From Sporosarcina sp. P33 (GTDB lineage Bacteria > Bacillota > Bacilli > Bacillales_A > Planococcaceae), in NCBI RefSeq assembly GCF_002077155.1, contig NZ_CP015027.1, positions 186,001 to 250,000 on the forward strand: 64,000 nucleotides of DNA, in the 5' to 3' direction. The translations under genes and the position numbers were made by a program. Shown here in pieces: positions 53,666-62,020 of this stretch. Position 1 is the first letter of the stretch. Each line of letters opens with the position of its first letter. Below the pieces are notes generated by a model, which ran no database searches, was not told where the DNA came from, and saw nothing but the letters and a program-made list of their open reading frames with translations.

Positions 53666-53690
53666 AAAACACTGCTGGAATGGCAGTGTA
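53666..53690 (-). terminator. Terminator of the proline dehydrogenase gene
   Basis: ACACTGC and GCAGTGT arms with a 7-nt loop; on the minus strand seven T follow. It lies 155 bp after the stop. Confidence 0.7.
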
Positions 53691-53845
53691 GCAGATTGTG
53701 AAAAGTAAGGGCGACTTCTGATGAATCAGTATGGCCGCCGATCTGACTAAATGGAGCTTGACCTGCCGTCAGCCCGCTGCGTTCCCATGGCGGCGCAGCG
53801 GACCTGGTACGCCGGTCAATGTAACCCTTTGTTTATCTAGCAAAT

Positions 53846-54856
53846 TCAGCGGTATCTGACCCAGCCGCCGTCTTTTTTATCTTCATTTCCGCGCTTGCTC
53901 AAACGTCCGAGCACAAAAGCACCAGCAACGAGTCCGAGCACTGTATTGGTCCGCTTAGTAAACACTTGCTTCACCATCAGATTCATATTCTGCGGACGCT
54001 CTGCCAGCCTTCGCATAAAATACCCGTACCAGTCCTCTCCAAACGGCACGTATGTACAGAAGCGATAGCCTTCTTTCGCAAGCTGCAGCTGCAAATCTTT
54101 GCGGAAGCCGTACAGCATTTGGAACTCAAACTGCTCACGCGGAATATCGTGCTTCTCCACAAAGCCCTTCACATGTTCGATGATGCGGTGATCATGTGTC
54201 GCGATAGAAGTGAACGCCCCGTGCAGAAGATGCTCTTCAATGATTTTGATATAGTTTTCGTCGATATCCTGTTTGTCCTGATATGCCACATCCGGTGACT
54301 CTTTATACGCGCCCTTTACTAATCGGATCCGCGTGTCGCCGTATTTTTTCGTATAGTCCATCGCGCGGTGAAAATACGCCTGAATGACCGTTCCGACGTT
54401 GGTGCAGCCCTGTTCCTTCAGTTCGTCCAACAGTCGGAATGTCGGTTCAAGCCGTGTATGGTTCTCCATATCCATATTGACAAAAATATTGTCTTTACTC
54501 GCATAGTTGACAATCTCTTCAACTTGCTGCTTACAAAATTCATAATCAATATCGAGACCAAGCTGCGAAGGTTTGATGGAAAGGTGTGCGTCCGCCTGAT
54601 GTTCACGAATCGCGTCCACTACTGCCAGAATTTCTTCTTTCGCTTGAATGGCCTCGCTTTTTTCGTAGACAAATTCCCCCAAATTATCAATCGTACAGGA
54701 GATGCCTGCCTGATTGAGCTCTTTGACACTGTCAATCATTTCCTCGATGTTGGTACCTGCCACAACTTGCTGGGCTCCTAATTGAAAGCCGTATTTTTGG
54801 GCAGCTTGATTCAGCAATTGATTTTCCGATAGCCCGATGAAGAAATTCCTCAGCAT
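53846..54856 (-). CDS. putB: Proline dehydrogenase
   Basis: The 336-residue FAD enzyme oxidises proline to pyrroline-5-carboxylate. The barrel landmarks are visible: NLGEF, LSIKPSQLGL, NMDMENHTRLEPT, VGTVIQAY, RLVKGAYKE, ATHDHR and the closing YFMRRLAERPQN. About 35 residues follow that motif, including a short hydrophobic segment (TVLGLVAGAFVLG) and a charged tail, longer than the roughly 300-residue B. subtilis form. GAGGTGG precedes ATG 54856. No pyrroline-5-carboxylate dehydrogenase or proline permease adjoins it. Confidence 0.95.
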   Translation of the reverse strand: MLRNFFIGLSENQLLNQAAQKYGFQLGAQQVVAGTNIEEMIDSVKELNQAGISCTIDNLGEFVYEKSEAIQAKEEILAVVDAIREHQADAHLSIKPSQLGLDIDYEFCKQQVEEIVNYASKDNIFVNMDMENHTRLEPTFRLLDELKEQGCTNVGTVIQAYFHRAMDYTKKYGDTRIRLVKGAYKESPDVAYQDKQDIDENYIKIIEEHLLHGAFTSIATHDHRIIEHVKGFVEKHDIPREQFEFQMLYGFRKDLQLQLAKEGYRFCTYVPFGEDWYGYFMRRLAERPQNMNLMVKQVFTKRTNTVLGLVAGAFVLGRLSKRGNEDKKDGGWVRYR

Positions 54857-54945
54857 AAGTTTCCACCTCATTTGTATAATTCGTATATCGAAATTATAAC
54901 ACTATTTCGTCTTGTAAGCCTATACATTTCGTGATTTGTTTATCC

Positions 54946-55563
54946 TTAACTTTCCGTGAAAGGCAGCATGCGGTCTGCTGGGCTGTTCGGTTTAATCAAT
55001 TCCTCCAAATTCAATAGCGGCATCGGGAAATAAGGGAAGCCTTCAACATAAGGAGCAATTTCGTATAATTGAAAATAGACGACGAGTGAAGTATCTGCAA
55101 TATAGAAGTCCTGATCAGGCCGAATTTTAGTGAATGGCTCAAGCACGGGCGTCTTCCATTGCTGGATATGGCGCCGTATATATTCTGAAATACGCTGTAC
55201 ATATGGACTGCCAGGTTTAAACATGTCCTGCAAGCTATATTTTCTGCCGGTGCGCGTGTCAAACGTCAGTGATTTGACGACAGTCATGCCATGCGCTCCG
55301 CCCGTAAATGAATAAACGATAAGATTGATGCTTAAAATGTCCCGCTGATTATTTTTGATCTCATACGACGCGAATAATTCCACGAGACCTGGTTCATAAT
55401 AATTTTCCTCCACCAGCAATTTATTCATTTCTTTGAACAGTTCCTCATTCAGCTGTTTCTGGACTTTCTTATTTTCCAGCCAGGTAATGACCGGATAATA
55501 AATATCTATTTTTGGTTTGCTGTTCGATACGTGGTGCGTCTGGATAACGGCGGGATTTTTCAT
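54946..55563 (-). CDS. DUF4163/DUF3298 protein (RsiV-like, no membrane anchor)
   Basis: The 205-residue product has a DUF4163-like N-terminal part (IYYPVITWLENKKVQKQLNEE) and a DUF3298 C-terminal part (SFTGGAHGMTVVKSLTFD, RTGRKYSLQDMF, and PYVEGFPYFPMPLLNL). The pair is the extracellular half of RsiV-type anti-sigma factors and of spore/envelope proteins, but no signal or membrane segment is seen here. ATG 55563 has AAAGGAT upstream; the frame extends to 55656. Confidence 0.85.
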   Translation of the reverse strand: MKNPAVIQTHHVSNSKPKIDIYYPVITWLENKKVQKQLNEELFKEMNKLLVEENYYEPGLVELFASYEIKNNQRDILSINLIVYSFTGGAHGMTVVKSLTFDTRTGRKYSLQDMFKPGSPYVQRISEYIRRHIQQWKTPVLEPFTKIRPDQDFYIADTSLVVYFQLYEIAPYVEGFPYFPMPLLNLEELIKPNSPADRMLPFTES

Positions 55564-55682
55564 TGTTTCATCCTTTCTGAGACTTTTGTCTACTATATGC
55601 AGCAGACAGACAGAAAGTTTCTCGCTTTTTTTCCTGCCGTATGATAGGATAAACACTTAATGATATGAGGATGTGAAGTAAA

Positions 55683-56060
55683 ATGATTAGTATTACACTG
55701 CCGGAACCTGACGTAACAATCGTTCGCAGAAAGCAAGAAATTACATCGGGAGAAGCGCCGATCAAGCCAATTTACGGCTTCATCGATTTTCATGAGATCC
55801 CTCGTGATAAAGGCGGTCTTTTGCTGTTCTTCAACCATAGCGATGAATTGTTATTCGTAGGGAAAGCAAGAAAATTGCGTCCGCGTCTAAAAAAGCATTT
55901 TGATGACCAAGTGTCTCCACTGCGCAATCACCGTGAAGAAGTGGCGAAAATTTCCGCTGTTATCATCGATGATCCAATGGAACGCGAAATCTACGAAACG
56001 TATGTGATCAACACACAGCGTGCAAAGTACAACGTAGAAAAAGCATTTTTCAGAGACTGA
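55683..56060 (+). CDS. GIY-YIG family nuclease-like protein
   Basis: The 125-residue protein has a GIY-YIG-type core related to the N-terminal nuclease domain of UvrC: GLLLFFNHSDELLFVGKARKLRPRLKKHF with the conserved Gly-Lys-Ala and Arg, then EREIYETYVINT with the metal-binding Glu. The GIY tyrosine is replaced (GLLLF) but the second half is intact. It is sometimes annotated as an excision-repair endonuclease. GAGG precedes the ATG and a strong terminator follows. Confidence 0.85.
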   Translation: MISITLPEPDVTIVRRKQEITSGEAPIKPIYGFIDFHEIPRDKGGLLLFFNHSDELLFVGKARKLRPRLKKHFDDQVSPLRNHREEVAKISAVIIDDPMEREIYETYVINTQRAKYNVEKAFFRD

Positions 56061-56094
56061 GCTGTCTGCCTCCGCAGACGGCTTTTATTTTTTT
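56061..56094 (+). terminator. Terminator of the GIY-YIG gene
   Basis: GCTGTCTGC (56061-56069) pairs with GCAGACGGC (56074-56082, one G-U), then TTTTATTTTTTT. Confidence 0.92.
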
Positions 56095-56443
56095 AAGAAC
56101 CATCCGCTTCTTTTGCCAGCTGCACATCAATTACATCTGCCGCATGAATCTTTTCCGTGCCGAACGGATCACGCAGGACGATGGTCCATGTCTGCAGGTC
56201 AAGCGCTTCAATTACCCCTTGATGGAAGCGTACTTCCCCGTCGTGCCATGTCTTCATCCATGTCTCACAGCGTCTCTTGCAAGCCGTGTCGAGCGTCTCC
56301 TGTATCATCTGCAGCTCCCAGTCCGTCAAGTCGGCACGAGCTATATACTCGTCCTCCCTTTGCCAGTCACGAAGCCGCTCAAGATGTTCTGGTAACATCA
56401 GCGATGTCCATTTAATTTTCCCTCTGTCGCGATTCCTTTCCAT
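56093..56443 (-). CDS. yolD: YolD-like protein
   Basis: The 116-residue protein matches the YolD family (RDRGKIKWTSLMLPEHLERLRDW near the start, DVIDVQLA at the end). YolD partners lesion-bypass DNA polymerases of the UvrX/DinB type, with which it usually shares an operon; no polymerase gene follows here. AAAGGGGAA precedes ATG 56443. Two LexA-type boxes lie upstream, so SOS induction is predicted. Confidence 0.9.
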   Translation of the reverse strand: MERNRDRGKIKWTSLMLPEHLERLRDWQREDEYIARADLTDWELQMIQETLDTACKRRCETWMKTWHDGEVRFHQGVIEALDLQTWTIVLRDPFGTEKIHAADVIDVQLAKEADGS

Positions 56444-56461
56444 ATCGTATTCCCCTTTCAG

Positions 56462-56501
56462 CAAACATATGTACGTTTTTATTATAAAGAACACAGGTTC
56501 G
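56462..56501 (-). promoter_or_regulatory. Two LexA (SOS) boxes upstream of yolD
   Basis: On the minus strand CGAAC-CTGT-GTTCT (56488-56501) matches the Bacillus LexA consensus CGAAC-N4-GTTCG in all but the last base. A second, weaker box (56462-56475; CGTACATATGTTTG on the minus strand) differs from CGAACATATGTTCG at two positions. They lie 20-58 bp upstream of the start. Confidence 0.75.
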
Positions 56502-56512
56502 TAAATCAATGG

Positions 56513-56542
56513 TAAAAAAAGCCACCGCTTCTATAGCGATGG
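56513..56542 (-). terminator. Terminator of the chemoreceptor gene
   Basis: GCCACCGCT (56521-56529) pairs with AGCGATGGC (56534-56542), one mismatch; on the minus strand seven T follow. Confidence 0.85.
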
Positions 56543-56550
56543 CCAACTGT

Positions 56551-58263
56551 TTACTTTGGTAATTTGAATGAACCGACGTATTGCTCCAGTTTATGCGCCA
56601 TTTGATTGGTCTGAACTGAACGATCGGAGATTTCTTCAATGCTCGCTGTCGTTTGCTCAGCGGCAGCGGCGATATTATTCGTCATGTCTTCGATATTCTG
56701 CACAGCATGTGTCAAATGCTCAATCAGCTGAACAGCTTCTGTTGATTTATTTGCTTCAGATGTCATCAAGTTGGAGATGTCCTTAATTTCCTTGACAGTC
56801 TCTCCAACCGCAATAGAAATATTGCTTAATGACTGAGAAGTAAGCTGAACGGTTTCTGTACCTTTCGTGATGTGTTTCGTATTTTCTGTTGTGGACGTAA
56901 TGACTTGCTGGATGCGTTCGGATATATCCTGCACCAGTTTCTCCACTTCCAGAACTTCTTGATTTGACTGTTCTGCAAGGTTACGCACTTCTTCCGCAAC
57001 GACCGCAAATCCTTTACCATGTTCTCCTGCACGTGCTGCTTCGATGGAAGCATTGAGTGCCAGCAAGTTTGTCTGTGCCGCAATGCCCGCGATGGAACCG
57101 GTGATGTTCTGAATTTTCGTAGTGGACTCGACAAGATTTTGAATGGTATCACCCACTTCTTGTGAACCCGTTCGGATTAATTCCATATCGCGGCTGATTT
57201 CATCCGCGCGTTTAGCGCCTTCCAATGCAATTTTCATCGTTTCATTGGAATTGACCAGCATAGAATCGGCGTTTTCTTTCGTATTGCGAAGTCCGCCTGC
57301 AAGACCCGATAAAATGCCTGCCGCATGTTCCGCAGTTGTCGTACCGTCTGTGACAGCTGTTGCGACTTCCTCGATATTATTCGCTACCATGGAAACCGCT
57401 TCCCGCATTTCTGAAAGTGAAGCAGATGTTTCGCCGGCATTTTCGGATAAATGCTGCGATGTCGTATTCATCGTAGCGATCATCTCCTGCAAATTCACTG
57501 TCATCTGGTTCAATGTACGAGCCAGATCACCCACTTCATCCTGTGAAGTAACTTCTGTCGTCTGTACAGCCAAATCACCGTCCGCAATTTTCTTCGCCTG
57601 TTCAATCAAGCTTGAAATCGGCTTCGTTTTACGGCGAATGAGAAATCCTGTTCCGACAGATGCAAGCAACATAGGAATAATACTGATCAAAATTCCGTCA
57701 CGCACAACGTCCCATGTGCGGTCTTTGACGATTGTTGCGTCAAAATCAATGACACTTACGGCGATGATTTCTTTACTGGCATCCTGGTCTTCATGGATTG
57801 GAGCGTAACCGGACAATCTCTTCATCCCGCCGTATTCATAAGGCTGCGAGTAGGTCGGATGATCGTGTGCGAGCAAGTCATCAATAGCATCCTGATCCAT
57901 ATGGAACTTATCTCCCGGTGCAAAACCTTTTGCTTTCAGGTTATCATCGAGAGCAATCAGGTTACCGTCAAGATCCAAAATATATTGTGTTTCAAATATA
58001 TTCTTATGGGCAGTTGTCCAGTTCAGCGTCTTCCCGATAGCCTGCTGCGTTTGTGCATCCCCCGCCAATGCTTTGTCCATATCATCAGGGCGAATGAGTC
58101 CGGTAGTTATATTGGCACAGCCATACGCCTCAATTCCCGCTGCATCGTATAATTTGTCGTACGCCGTTTTATATGTAGCAATCGAAGTAATCGCTAACAT
58201 CACCACTAATATGCCCGCTATAATGGTGCCTAGCTGAAACGTTAACGAATCTTTAACTTTCAT
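56551..58263 (-). CDS. Methyl-accepting chemotaxis protein
   Basis: The 570-residue chemoreceptor has two transmembrane helices (about 10-30 and 188-210) flanking a single-Cache-type ligand domain, a HAMP domain (about 212-265) and the signalling coil with the hairpin [22 protein letters not shown] near residue 400. It controls the CheA kinase. Ligand unknown. TTG 58266 is in frame one codon earlier, but ATG 58263 is more likely. A terminator follows. Confidence 0.95.
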   Translation of the reverse strand: MKVKDSLTFQLGTIIAGILVVMLAITSIATYKTAYDKLYDAAGIEAYGCANITTGLIRPDDMDKALAGDAQTQQAIGKTLNWTTAHKNIFETQYILDLDGNLIALDDNLKAKGFAPGDKFHMDQDAIDDLLAHDHPTYSQPYEYGGMKRLSGYAPIHEDQDASKEIIAVSVIDFDATIVKDRTWDVVRDGILISIIPMLLASVGTGFLIRRKTKPISSLIEQAKKIADGDLAVQTTEVTSQDEVGDLARTLNQMTVNLQEMIATMNTTSQHLSENAGETSASLSEMREAVSMVANNIEEVATAVTDGTTTAEHAAGILSGLAGGLRNTKENADSMLVNSNETMKIALEGAKRADEISRDMELIRTGSQEVGDTIQNLVESTTKIQNITGSIAGIAAQTNLLALNASIEAARAGEHGKGFAVVAEEVRNLAEQSNQEVLEVEKLVQDISERIQQVITSTTENTKHITKGTETVQLTSQSLSNISIAVGETVKEIKDISNLMTSEANKSTEAVQLIEHLTHAVQNIEDMTNNIAAAAEQTTASIEEISDRSVQTNQMAHKLEQYVGSFKLPK

Positions 58264-58492
58264 CAAACCTTATGCCCACCTTTCTAATTTGGCTCATCTA
58301 GTTCATTCGTTGTCTTCATCATACGCTATCACTCTGCAATTAAAAAGAAGAAAATGAAATTCTCTTTAATTTAAATGAAAAAGAAGATTCAAAAGCAAAA
58401 ATATTGTAAAGAAATTGTTCTATTTCAGATATAATGTTGTATGATGAATAGTATATGAACATAAAGTTTCGTAAGGGAAAGAGGCGTTCTAG

Positions 58493-58918
58493 TTGAATGA
58501 TGAACAAACCGTTTTCAATTTAGTGCATTTAATGGATCAAGTAACGAATAAAATGCTTATCCGCTTCCAGCAGGAATCCGAACTGTCCCTTGGCATTTCC
58601 CATATTCTTGTGTTGCTGGAGCTGCACAAGAAAGGAGAGCAGCGGCCTTCTGACCTGGCAGAGACACTTGGCTTCACTCCCGCTTCCCTGACACATTTGT
58701 CGACAAAGCTCATAAATAGCGGATATATATCGCTGAGAAACGATGAAGAAGACCGTCGAACAAAATATTGGAAAATAACACCTTTGGGCTTGGAGATTTT
58801 AGAAGAGGCGCAACGGTATGGCCGCAAAGTTCGAACAGAGTTTTTCAGTCATTTATCGGAAGCCGAGCGGCGTAATCTACTGGAAATCTATACAAAATTG
58901 AATGACACTTTCGTCTAA
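58493..58918 (+). CDS. MarR-family transcriptional regulator
   Basis: The 141-residue winged-helix protein has LGISHILVLLELHKKGEQRPSDLAETLGFTPASLTHLSTKLI as the recognition region and DEEDRRTKYWKITPLG as the wing, both typical MarR. The start is TTG 58493 with AAAGAGG upstream. It is convergent with an SDR gene, which is a plausible target. Confidence 0.93.
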   Translation: MNDEQTVFNLVHLMDQVTNKMLIRFQQESELSLGISHILVLLELHKKGEQRPSDLAETLGFTPASLTHLSTKLINSGYISLRNDEEDRRTKYWKITPLGLEILEEAQRYGRKVRTEFFSHLSEAERRNLLEIYTKLNDTFV

Positions 58919-59001
58919 AAAAGGCTGTCCCGCTATGAACTGCACCTCCAATTGTCAGTTGTGTCTAACAATTGAGGTGCAGTTCACTGGGACAACCTTT
59001 T
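58917..59001. terminator. Very long hairpin between marR and SDR genes
   Basis: An almost perfect stem of about 35 bp closes 58917-59001, ending in T-runs on both strands, so it can terminate both convergent genes. Its core (58936-58986) starts TGAACTGCACC and ends GGTGCAGTTCA, the TG...CA form of IS3-family ends, which raises an IS origin. Confidence 0.8.
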
Positions 59002-59008
59002 GTTTAAT

Positions 59009-59761
59009 TTACCGTAATTTAGTAGAACCGCCGTCCACCATGATAGTCTGGCCCGAGATGTATGATGCATCTTCACTTGCCAAGAATACCGCTGTGCGGC
59101 CAATGTCTTTTTCCGGGTCGCCGAGACGGCCAAGCGGATTTTTCGCAAGCATCGCCTGGTAGATATCAGGATGTTCCTGTGCCCACTGCTCGATGCCCGG
59201 TGTTTTAGCGATCGGGGAAATCAAGTTACAGTTAATGTCGTATTGTCCCCACTCGTTTGCTGCGACTCGTGTAATTGCACGGATCGCTTCTTTTGCTGCT
59301 GCATAAGAACCTTGGTTCACGTCGCCGTTCAGTCCAGCACCCGATGCGAAGTTGATGACGGATCCTTTCGATTCTTTCAGGTGAGGAAGTGCAGCCTGCA
59401 TCAAGTACAGCGTAGGATAGAAACCTGTGTTGAATGAGAAGTCCAGGTCCTCCTGTGTTATTTCCTCAATTGATTTCATTCGGGACGCATGTGCGTTGTT
59501 CACCAAAACATCGAGTTTTCCGAGCTTCGTTACAACTTGTTCGATAATTGAAGGCAGTGCTTTGTGATCAGATAAATCTGCTTGAATGAAAATAGATTGC
59601 GGGGAGATCTTCTGCAATTTTTCCATAGCCGCTTCGCCAGCCTGCTGATTCAAGTCTACCACCGCGACAGTGGCACCTTCTTTCACGAAAGCCGTTGCAA
59701 TTCCCAATCCGATTCCGCCTGCGCCGCCTGTGATGAGTGCAATTTTTTTATCTAATTTCAT
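59009..59761 (-). CDS. Short-chain dehydrogenase/reductase (SDR)
   Basis: The 250-residue classical SDR has the cofactor motif TGGAGGIG near residue 10, NNAH near 87, the catalytic Ser in FASGAG and the YAAAK pair near residue 152. It reduces or oxidises a carbonyl/hydroxyl substrate with NAD(P); the substrate is unknown. ATG 59761 is chosen because GGAG lies 9 bp upstream, while the ATG at 59770 abuts it. AGTTTA half-sites flank its promoter. Confidence 0.93.
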   Translation of the reverse strand: MKLDKKIALITGGAGGIGLGIATAFVKEGATVAVVDLNQQAGEAAMEKLQKISPQSIFIQADLSDHKALPSIIEQVVTKLGKLDVLVNNAHASRMKSIEEITQEDLDFSFNTGFYPTLYLMQAALPHLKESKGSVINFASGAGLNGDVNQGSYAAAKEAIRAITRVAANEWGQYDINCNLISPIAKTPGIEQWAQEHPDIYQAMLAKNPLGRLGDPEKDIGRTAVFLASEDASYISGQTIMVDGGSTKLR

Positions 59762-59785
59762 ATATAACATCTCCTTATCGAAACT

Positions 59786-59817
59786 AGTTTAACATTAAAT
59801 AAATTCCAGTGTAAACT
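59786..59817 (-). promoter_or_regulatory. Inverted repeat over the SDR promoter
   Basis: AGTTTAACA (59786-59794) and TGTAAACT (59810-59817) are inverted half-sites around 15 bp. On the minus strand TTTACA and TAAACT 18 bp apart form a weak -35/-10. The MarR protein encoded opposite is a candidate binder. Confidence 0.4.
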
Positions 59818-59842
59818 AATTGAACTTGAACGGCCGAATGTC

Positions 59843-60841
59843 TTATATCACTATTTCCGTCCGTGGAACAGCAGAAGGTTTGCCGAATAAATAACCTTGA
59901 AACAGTTCGTAGCCTTTTGCCTTTAGCCATTCAAAGTCTTCTTTTTCCTCAATGCCTTCCGCTAACGGAACAGCGCCGATAGCCAGTGCCTTCTCCAAGA
60001 ACTGTTCAGCGACAAACTGCTTTTGCGGATCAGAACATACACCCTGCACGTATTTAATGTCCAACTTCATGTAATTCGGACGAAGGAATGACAGTAATTC
60101 AATCGTATTGTATCCTTCCCCCACATCATCAAGTGCATACTTGAATCCCCTGGAGTGATAGTAATTCAAGATTGTCTTCAAATGATCCATATCTTCCACT
60201 TTTTCTGATTCCACAACTTCGAAAATCAAACGATGCGGATCAATACCCAGCCTATTTGTCAGATGAATAGTGGAGCGCAAACAAAATTCAGGCGAGTAAA
60301 TGGAAGTCGGCACGAAGTTAATGAACGCTTTTTGCGTAATATCTTTTGCATGACGAACCGCCGTCATACGGCATACTCTATCAAGTGCATATAATCTGCC
60401 GCGCTCTTTAGCGGCAGTGAATATTTCATTCGGATAGATGACACGGCCGTCCTGATGATAGAAACGTGCCAGTAATTCATAGGCGTAGATATCTAAATCA
60501 CGTGTAACAATTGGCTGATAATGGCTTGTCAGCTGTTCGTCTTTAATGACCTGGTCGATCCATTCCATTTCCACTACTTCCATGACTTGCGAAAATGGCC
60601 GCCAATCGGTTGGATCCAAGCGGAATTTAATAGAATCCATTTCTGCTGCATGATCGGCGCAAAAGTCGTATAATTCTTTTATCCCTTGTTCTTTTACGTG
60701 AAACGTCTTTGCCTCCTGCTTCACCAGCATGTCTGATCGCTTGAGATGTTCTTCGACTGAGCGGATTAATGCAGGTTGCTTACAGTTCACAAAAGATACT
60801 TCATATTCAATAGTTCCGATGATACAGCCTTGACAATGCAT
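59843..60841 (-). CDS. EAL-domain protein (c-di-GMP phosphodiesterase-like)
   Basis: The 332-residue cytosolic protein has a short N-terminal part (about 1-95) and an EAL domain (about 100-325). The signature is ELL in YELLARF, INFVPTS, the ESEKVED helix with the conserved Glu, ALDDVGEGY in place of DDFGTGY, KLDIKYV and AEGIEE. Most metal ligands are present, so activity is possible but the loop is altered. It is the second c-di-GMP gene in the window. Start at 60841 or 60850. Confidence 0.88.
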   Translation of the reverse strand: MHCQGCIIGTIEYEVSFVNCKQPALIRSVEEHLKRSDMLVKQEAKTFHVKEQGIKELYDFCADHAAEMDSIKFRLDPTDWRPFSQVMEVVEMEWIDQVIKDEQLTSHYQPIVTRDLDIYAYELLARFYHQDGRVIYPNEIFTAAKERGRLYALDRVCRMTAVRHAKDITQKAFINFVPTSIYSPEFCLRSTIHLTNRLGIDPHRLIFEVVESEKVEDMDHLKTILNYYHSRGFKYALDDVGEGYNTIELLSFLRPNYMKLDIKYVQGVCSDPQKQFVAEQFLEKALAIGAVPLAEGIEEKEDFEWLKAKGYELFQGYLFGKPSAVPRTEIVI

Positions 60842-61057
60842 TCGCCTCATCCCTTCGGTGTTTAGTAATTGGAGTATATCATGAAATGGGTACTTTTCTC
60901 ACATATAATATAGAGAAGCCCCAGATTCCCGGTTAATTGGCATGCGGGTGTTTAGATTGCTTTCATTTGTGGAAAGACAAGGATATAGAACGTTTACAGA
61001 AGTCAGGCGTTCAACAGCTGTAATCGAAATGCACTTATTTATGTGGAGGTGACTAGA

Positions 61058-61477
61058 TTGAAGGTGCTCTTGTATATTAGTGCCATAGTCGCCGTTGCGG
61101 CTTTAGTAGTTATCGCAATTGCTATTATTAAAACAGCCAAGGCGGTCAAAGAAGCAATGACAGAAGTTAAAGACACGATGAAACGTGTGGAGCTGAGAGT
61201 AGGCGGAATCACAGATAAGGCCGATCAGCTCATGACTCAAACAAACCAGATTGCGGATGACGCGAATGCAAAGCTGCAATCGGTTGACGGATTGGCGGCT
61301 TCAGCGAAAGAACTTCGCGAATCCACCGAATATGTTCAGCATTCATTATCGAAAATGGCTGACCAGGTGGCGGCGCCTCCCGGCAAATATGCCAAGTTGA
61401 TGCAGCAAACGACTGCATTGTCCGAGGCGGCATCTAAAATGTATTACACTATGAAGCAGAAAAACGGGGAGAGGTGA
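61058..61477 (+). CDS. DUF948 protein (YtxG-like), copy 1a
   Basis: The 139-residue protein has one N-terminal transmembrane helix (ISAIVAVAALVVIAIAIIK) followed by a heptad-rich coil, the DUF948 pattern of B. subtilis YtxG, a general-stress protein. Start TTG 61058 follows GGAGGTG; the GTG at 61043 is inside that site. It overlaps the region of the next gene's site and is cotranscribed with it. Confidence 0.85.
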   Translation: MKVLLYISAIVAVAALVVIAIAIIKTAKAVKEAMTEVKDTMKRVELRVGGITDKADQLMTQTNQIADDANAKLQSVDGLAASAKELRESTEYVQHSLSKMADQVAAPPGKYAKLMQQTTALSEAASKMYYTMKQKNGER

Positions 61478-61482
61478 AATTG

Positions 61483-61920
61483 ATGGACTGGGTACTAGGA
61501 ATAGGCGTTTTGCTCATCGGCATCGCATTGATCATTGTCGCGGTCGTGCTGATTAAGCCGCTTGGAAAATTGACTGAGGTGCTGGAAAGTGTCAAGAAGA
61601 CGACCGATACCCTGCCGTCAACGGTAGCGGATGTTACGGGTCAGACACAGCAGATTCTTCACACAACGAATGAGACGATCAGTAATGTAAACAAGCAAAT
61701 CGGTGAAGTAACTCCGGTCTTCCAGATTGTCGGAGATGTGGGTGAGGCTTCACGCGAAGTGACGACTGCCGCGCTGGATACGACAGTTCGCTTCAAGGAT
61801 CGTGCAGGGAATGCGAGTGAGTTTGTTAAGGAGAAGGAGTATAAAGGGTTGTACGGTATCGTCACGCTGGTGTTTTATTTGATGCAGCAGCGCAAGGAAC
61901 TTAAGAAGATGCGGCCGTAA
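61483..61920 (+). CDS. DUF948 protein, copy 1b
   Basis: The 145-residue protein starts with a transmembrane helix (VLGIGVLLIGIALIIVAVVLI), a coil with SVKKTTDTLPSTVADVTGQTQ, VTPVFQIVGDVGEASREVT and a basic LVFYLMQQRKELKKMRP tail. It is homologous to the minus-strand protein at 63228-63722. ATG 61483 has GAGAGG 8 bp upstream. A terminator follows. Confidence 0.88.
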   Translation: MDWVLGIGVLLIGIALIIVAVVLIKPLGKLTEVLESVKKTTDTLPSTVADVTGQTQQILHTTNETISNVNKQIGEVTPVFQIVGDVGEASREVTTAALDTTVRFKDRAGNASEFVKEKEYKGLYGIVTLVFYLMQQRKELKKMRP

Positions 61921-61924
61921 ATGG

Positions 61925-61976
61925 AAGAGCTGTTCAGGAAGTCTTGCAGAGACTTTTTGGACAGCTCTTTTTCTTT
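61925..61976 (+). terminator. Terminator of the first DUF948 pair
   Basis: An AGAGCTGTTCAGGAAGTC arm and a GACTTTTTGGACAGCTCT arm with a few mismatches, then TTTTTC. Confidence 0.85.
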
Positions 61977-62020
61977 GTGAAGGTTCTTTTGGGATAGTTT
62001 TATTTGGAGTGGTGTTGGGG

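Noticed and set aside
60950..60976. Possible sigma-B promoter before the first DUF948 pair
   Set aside because: GTTTAG is acceptable as -35, but the would-be -10 GGAAAG is too far from GGGTAT.
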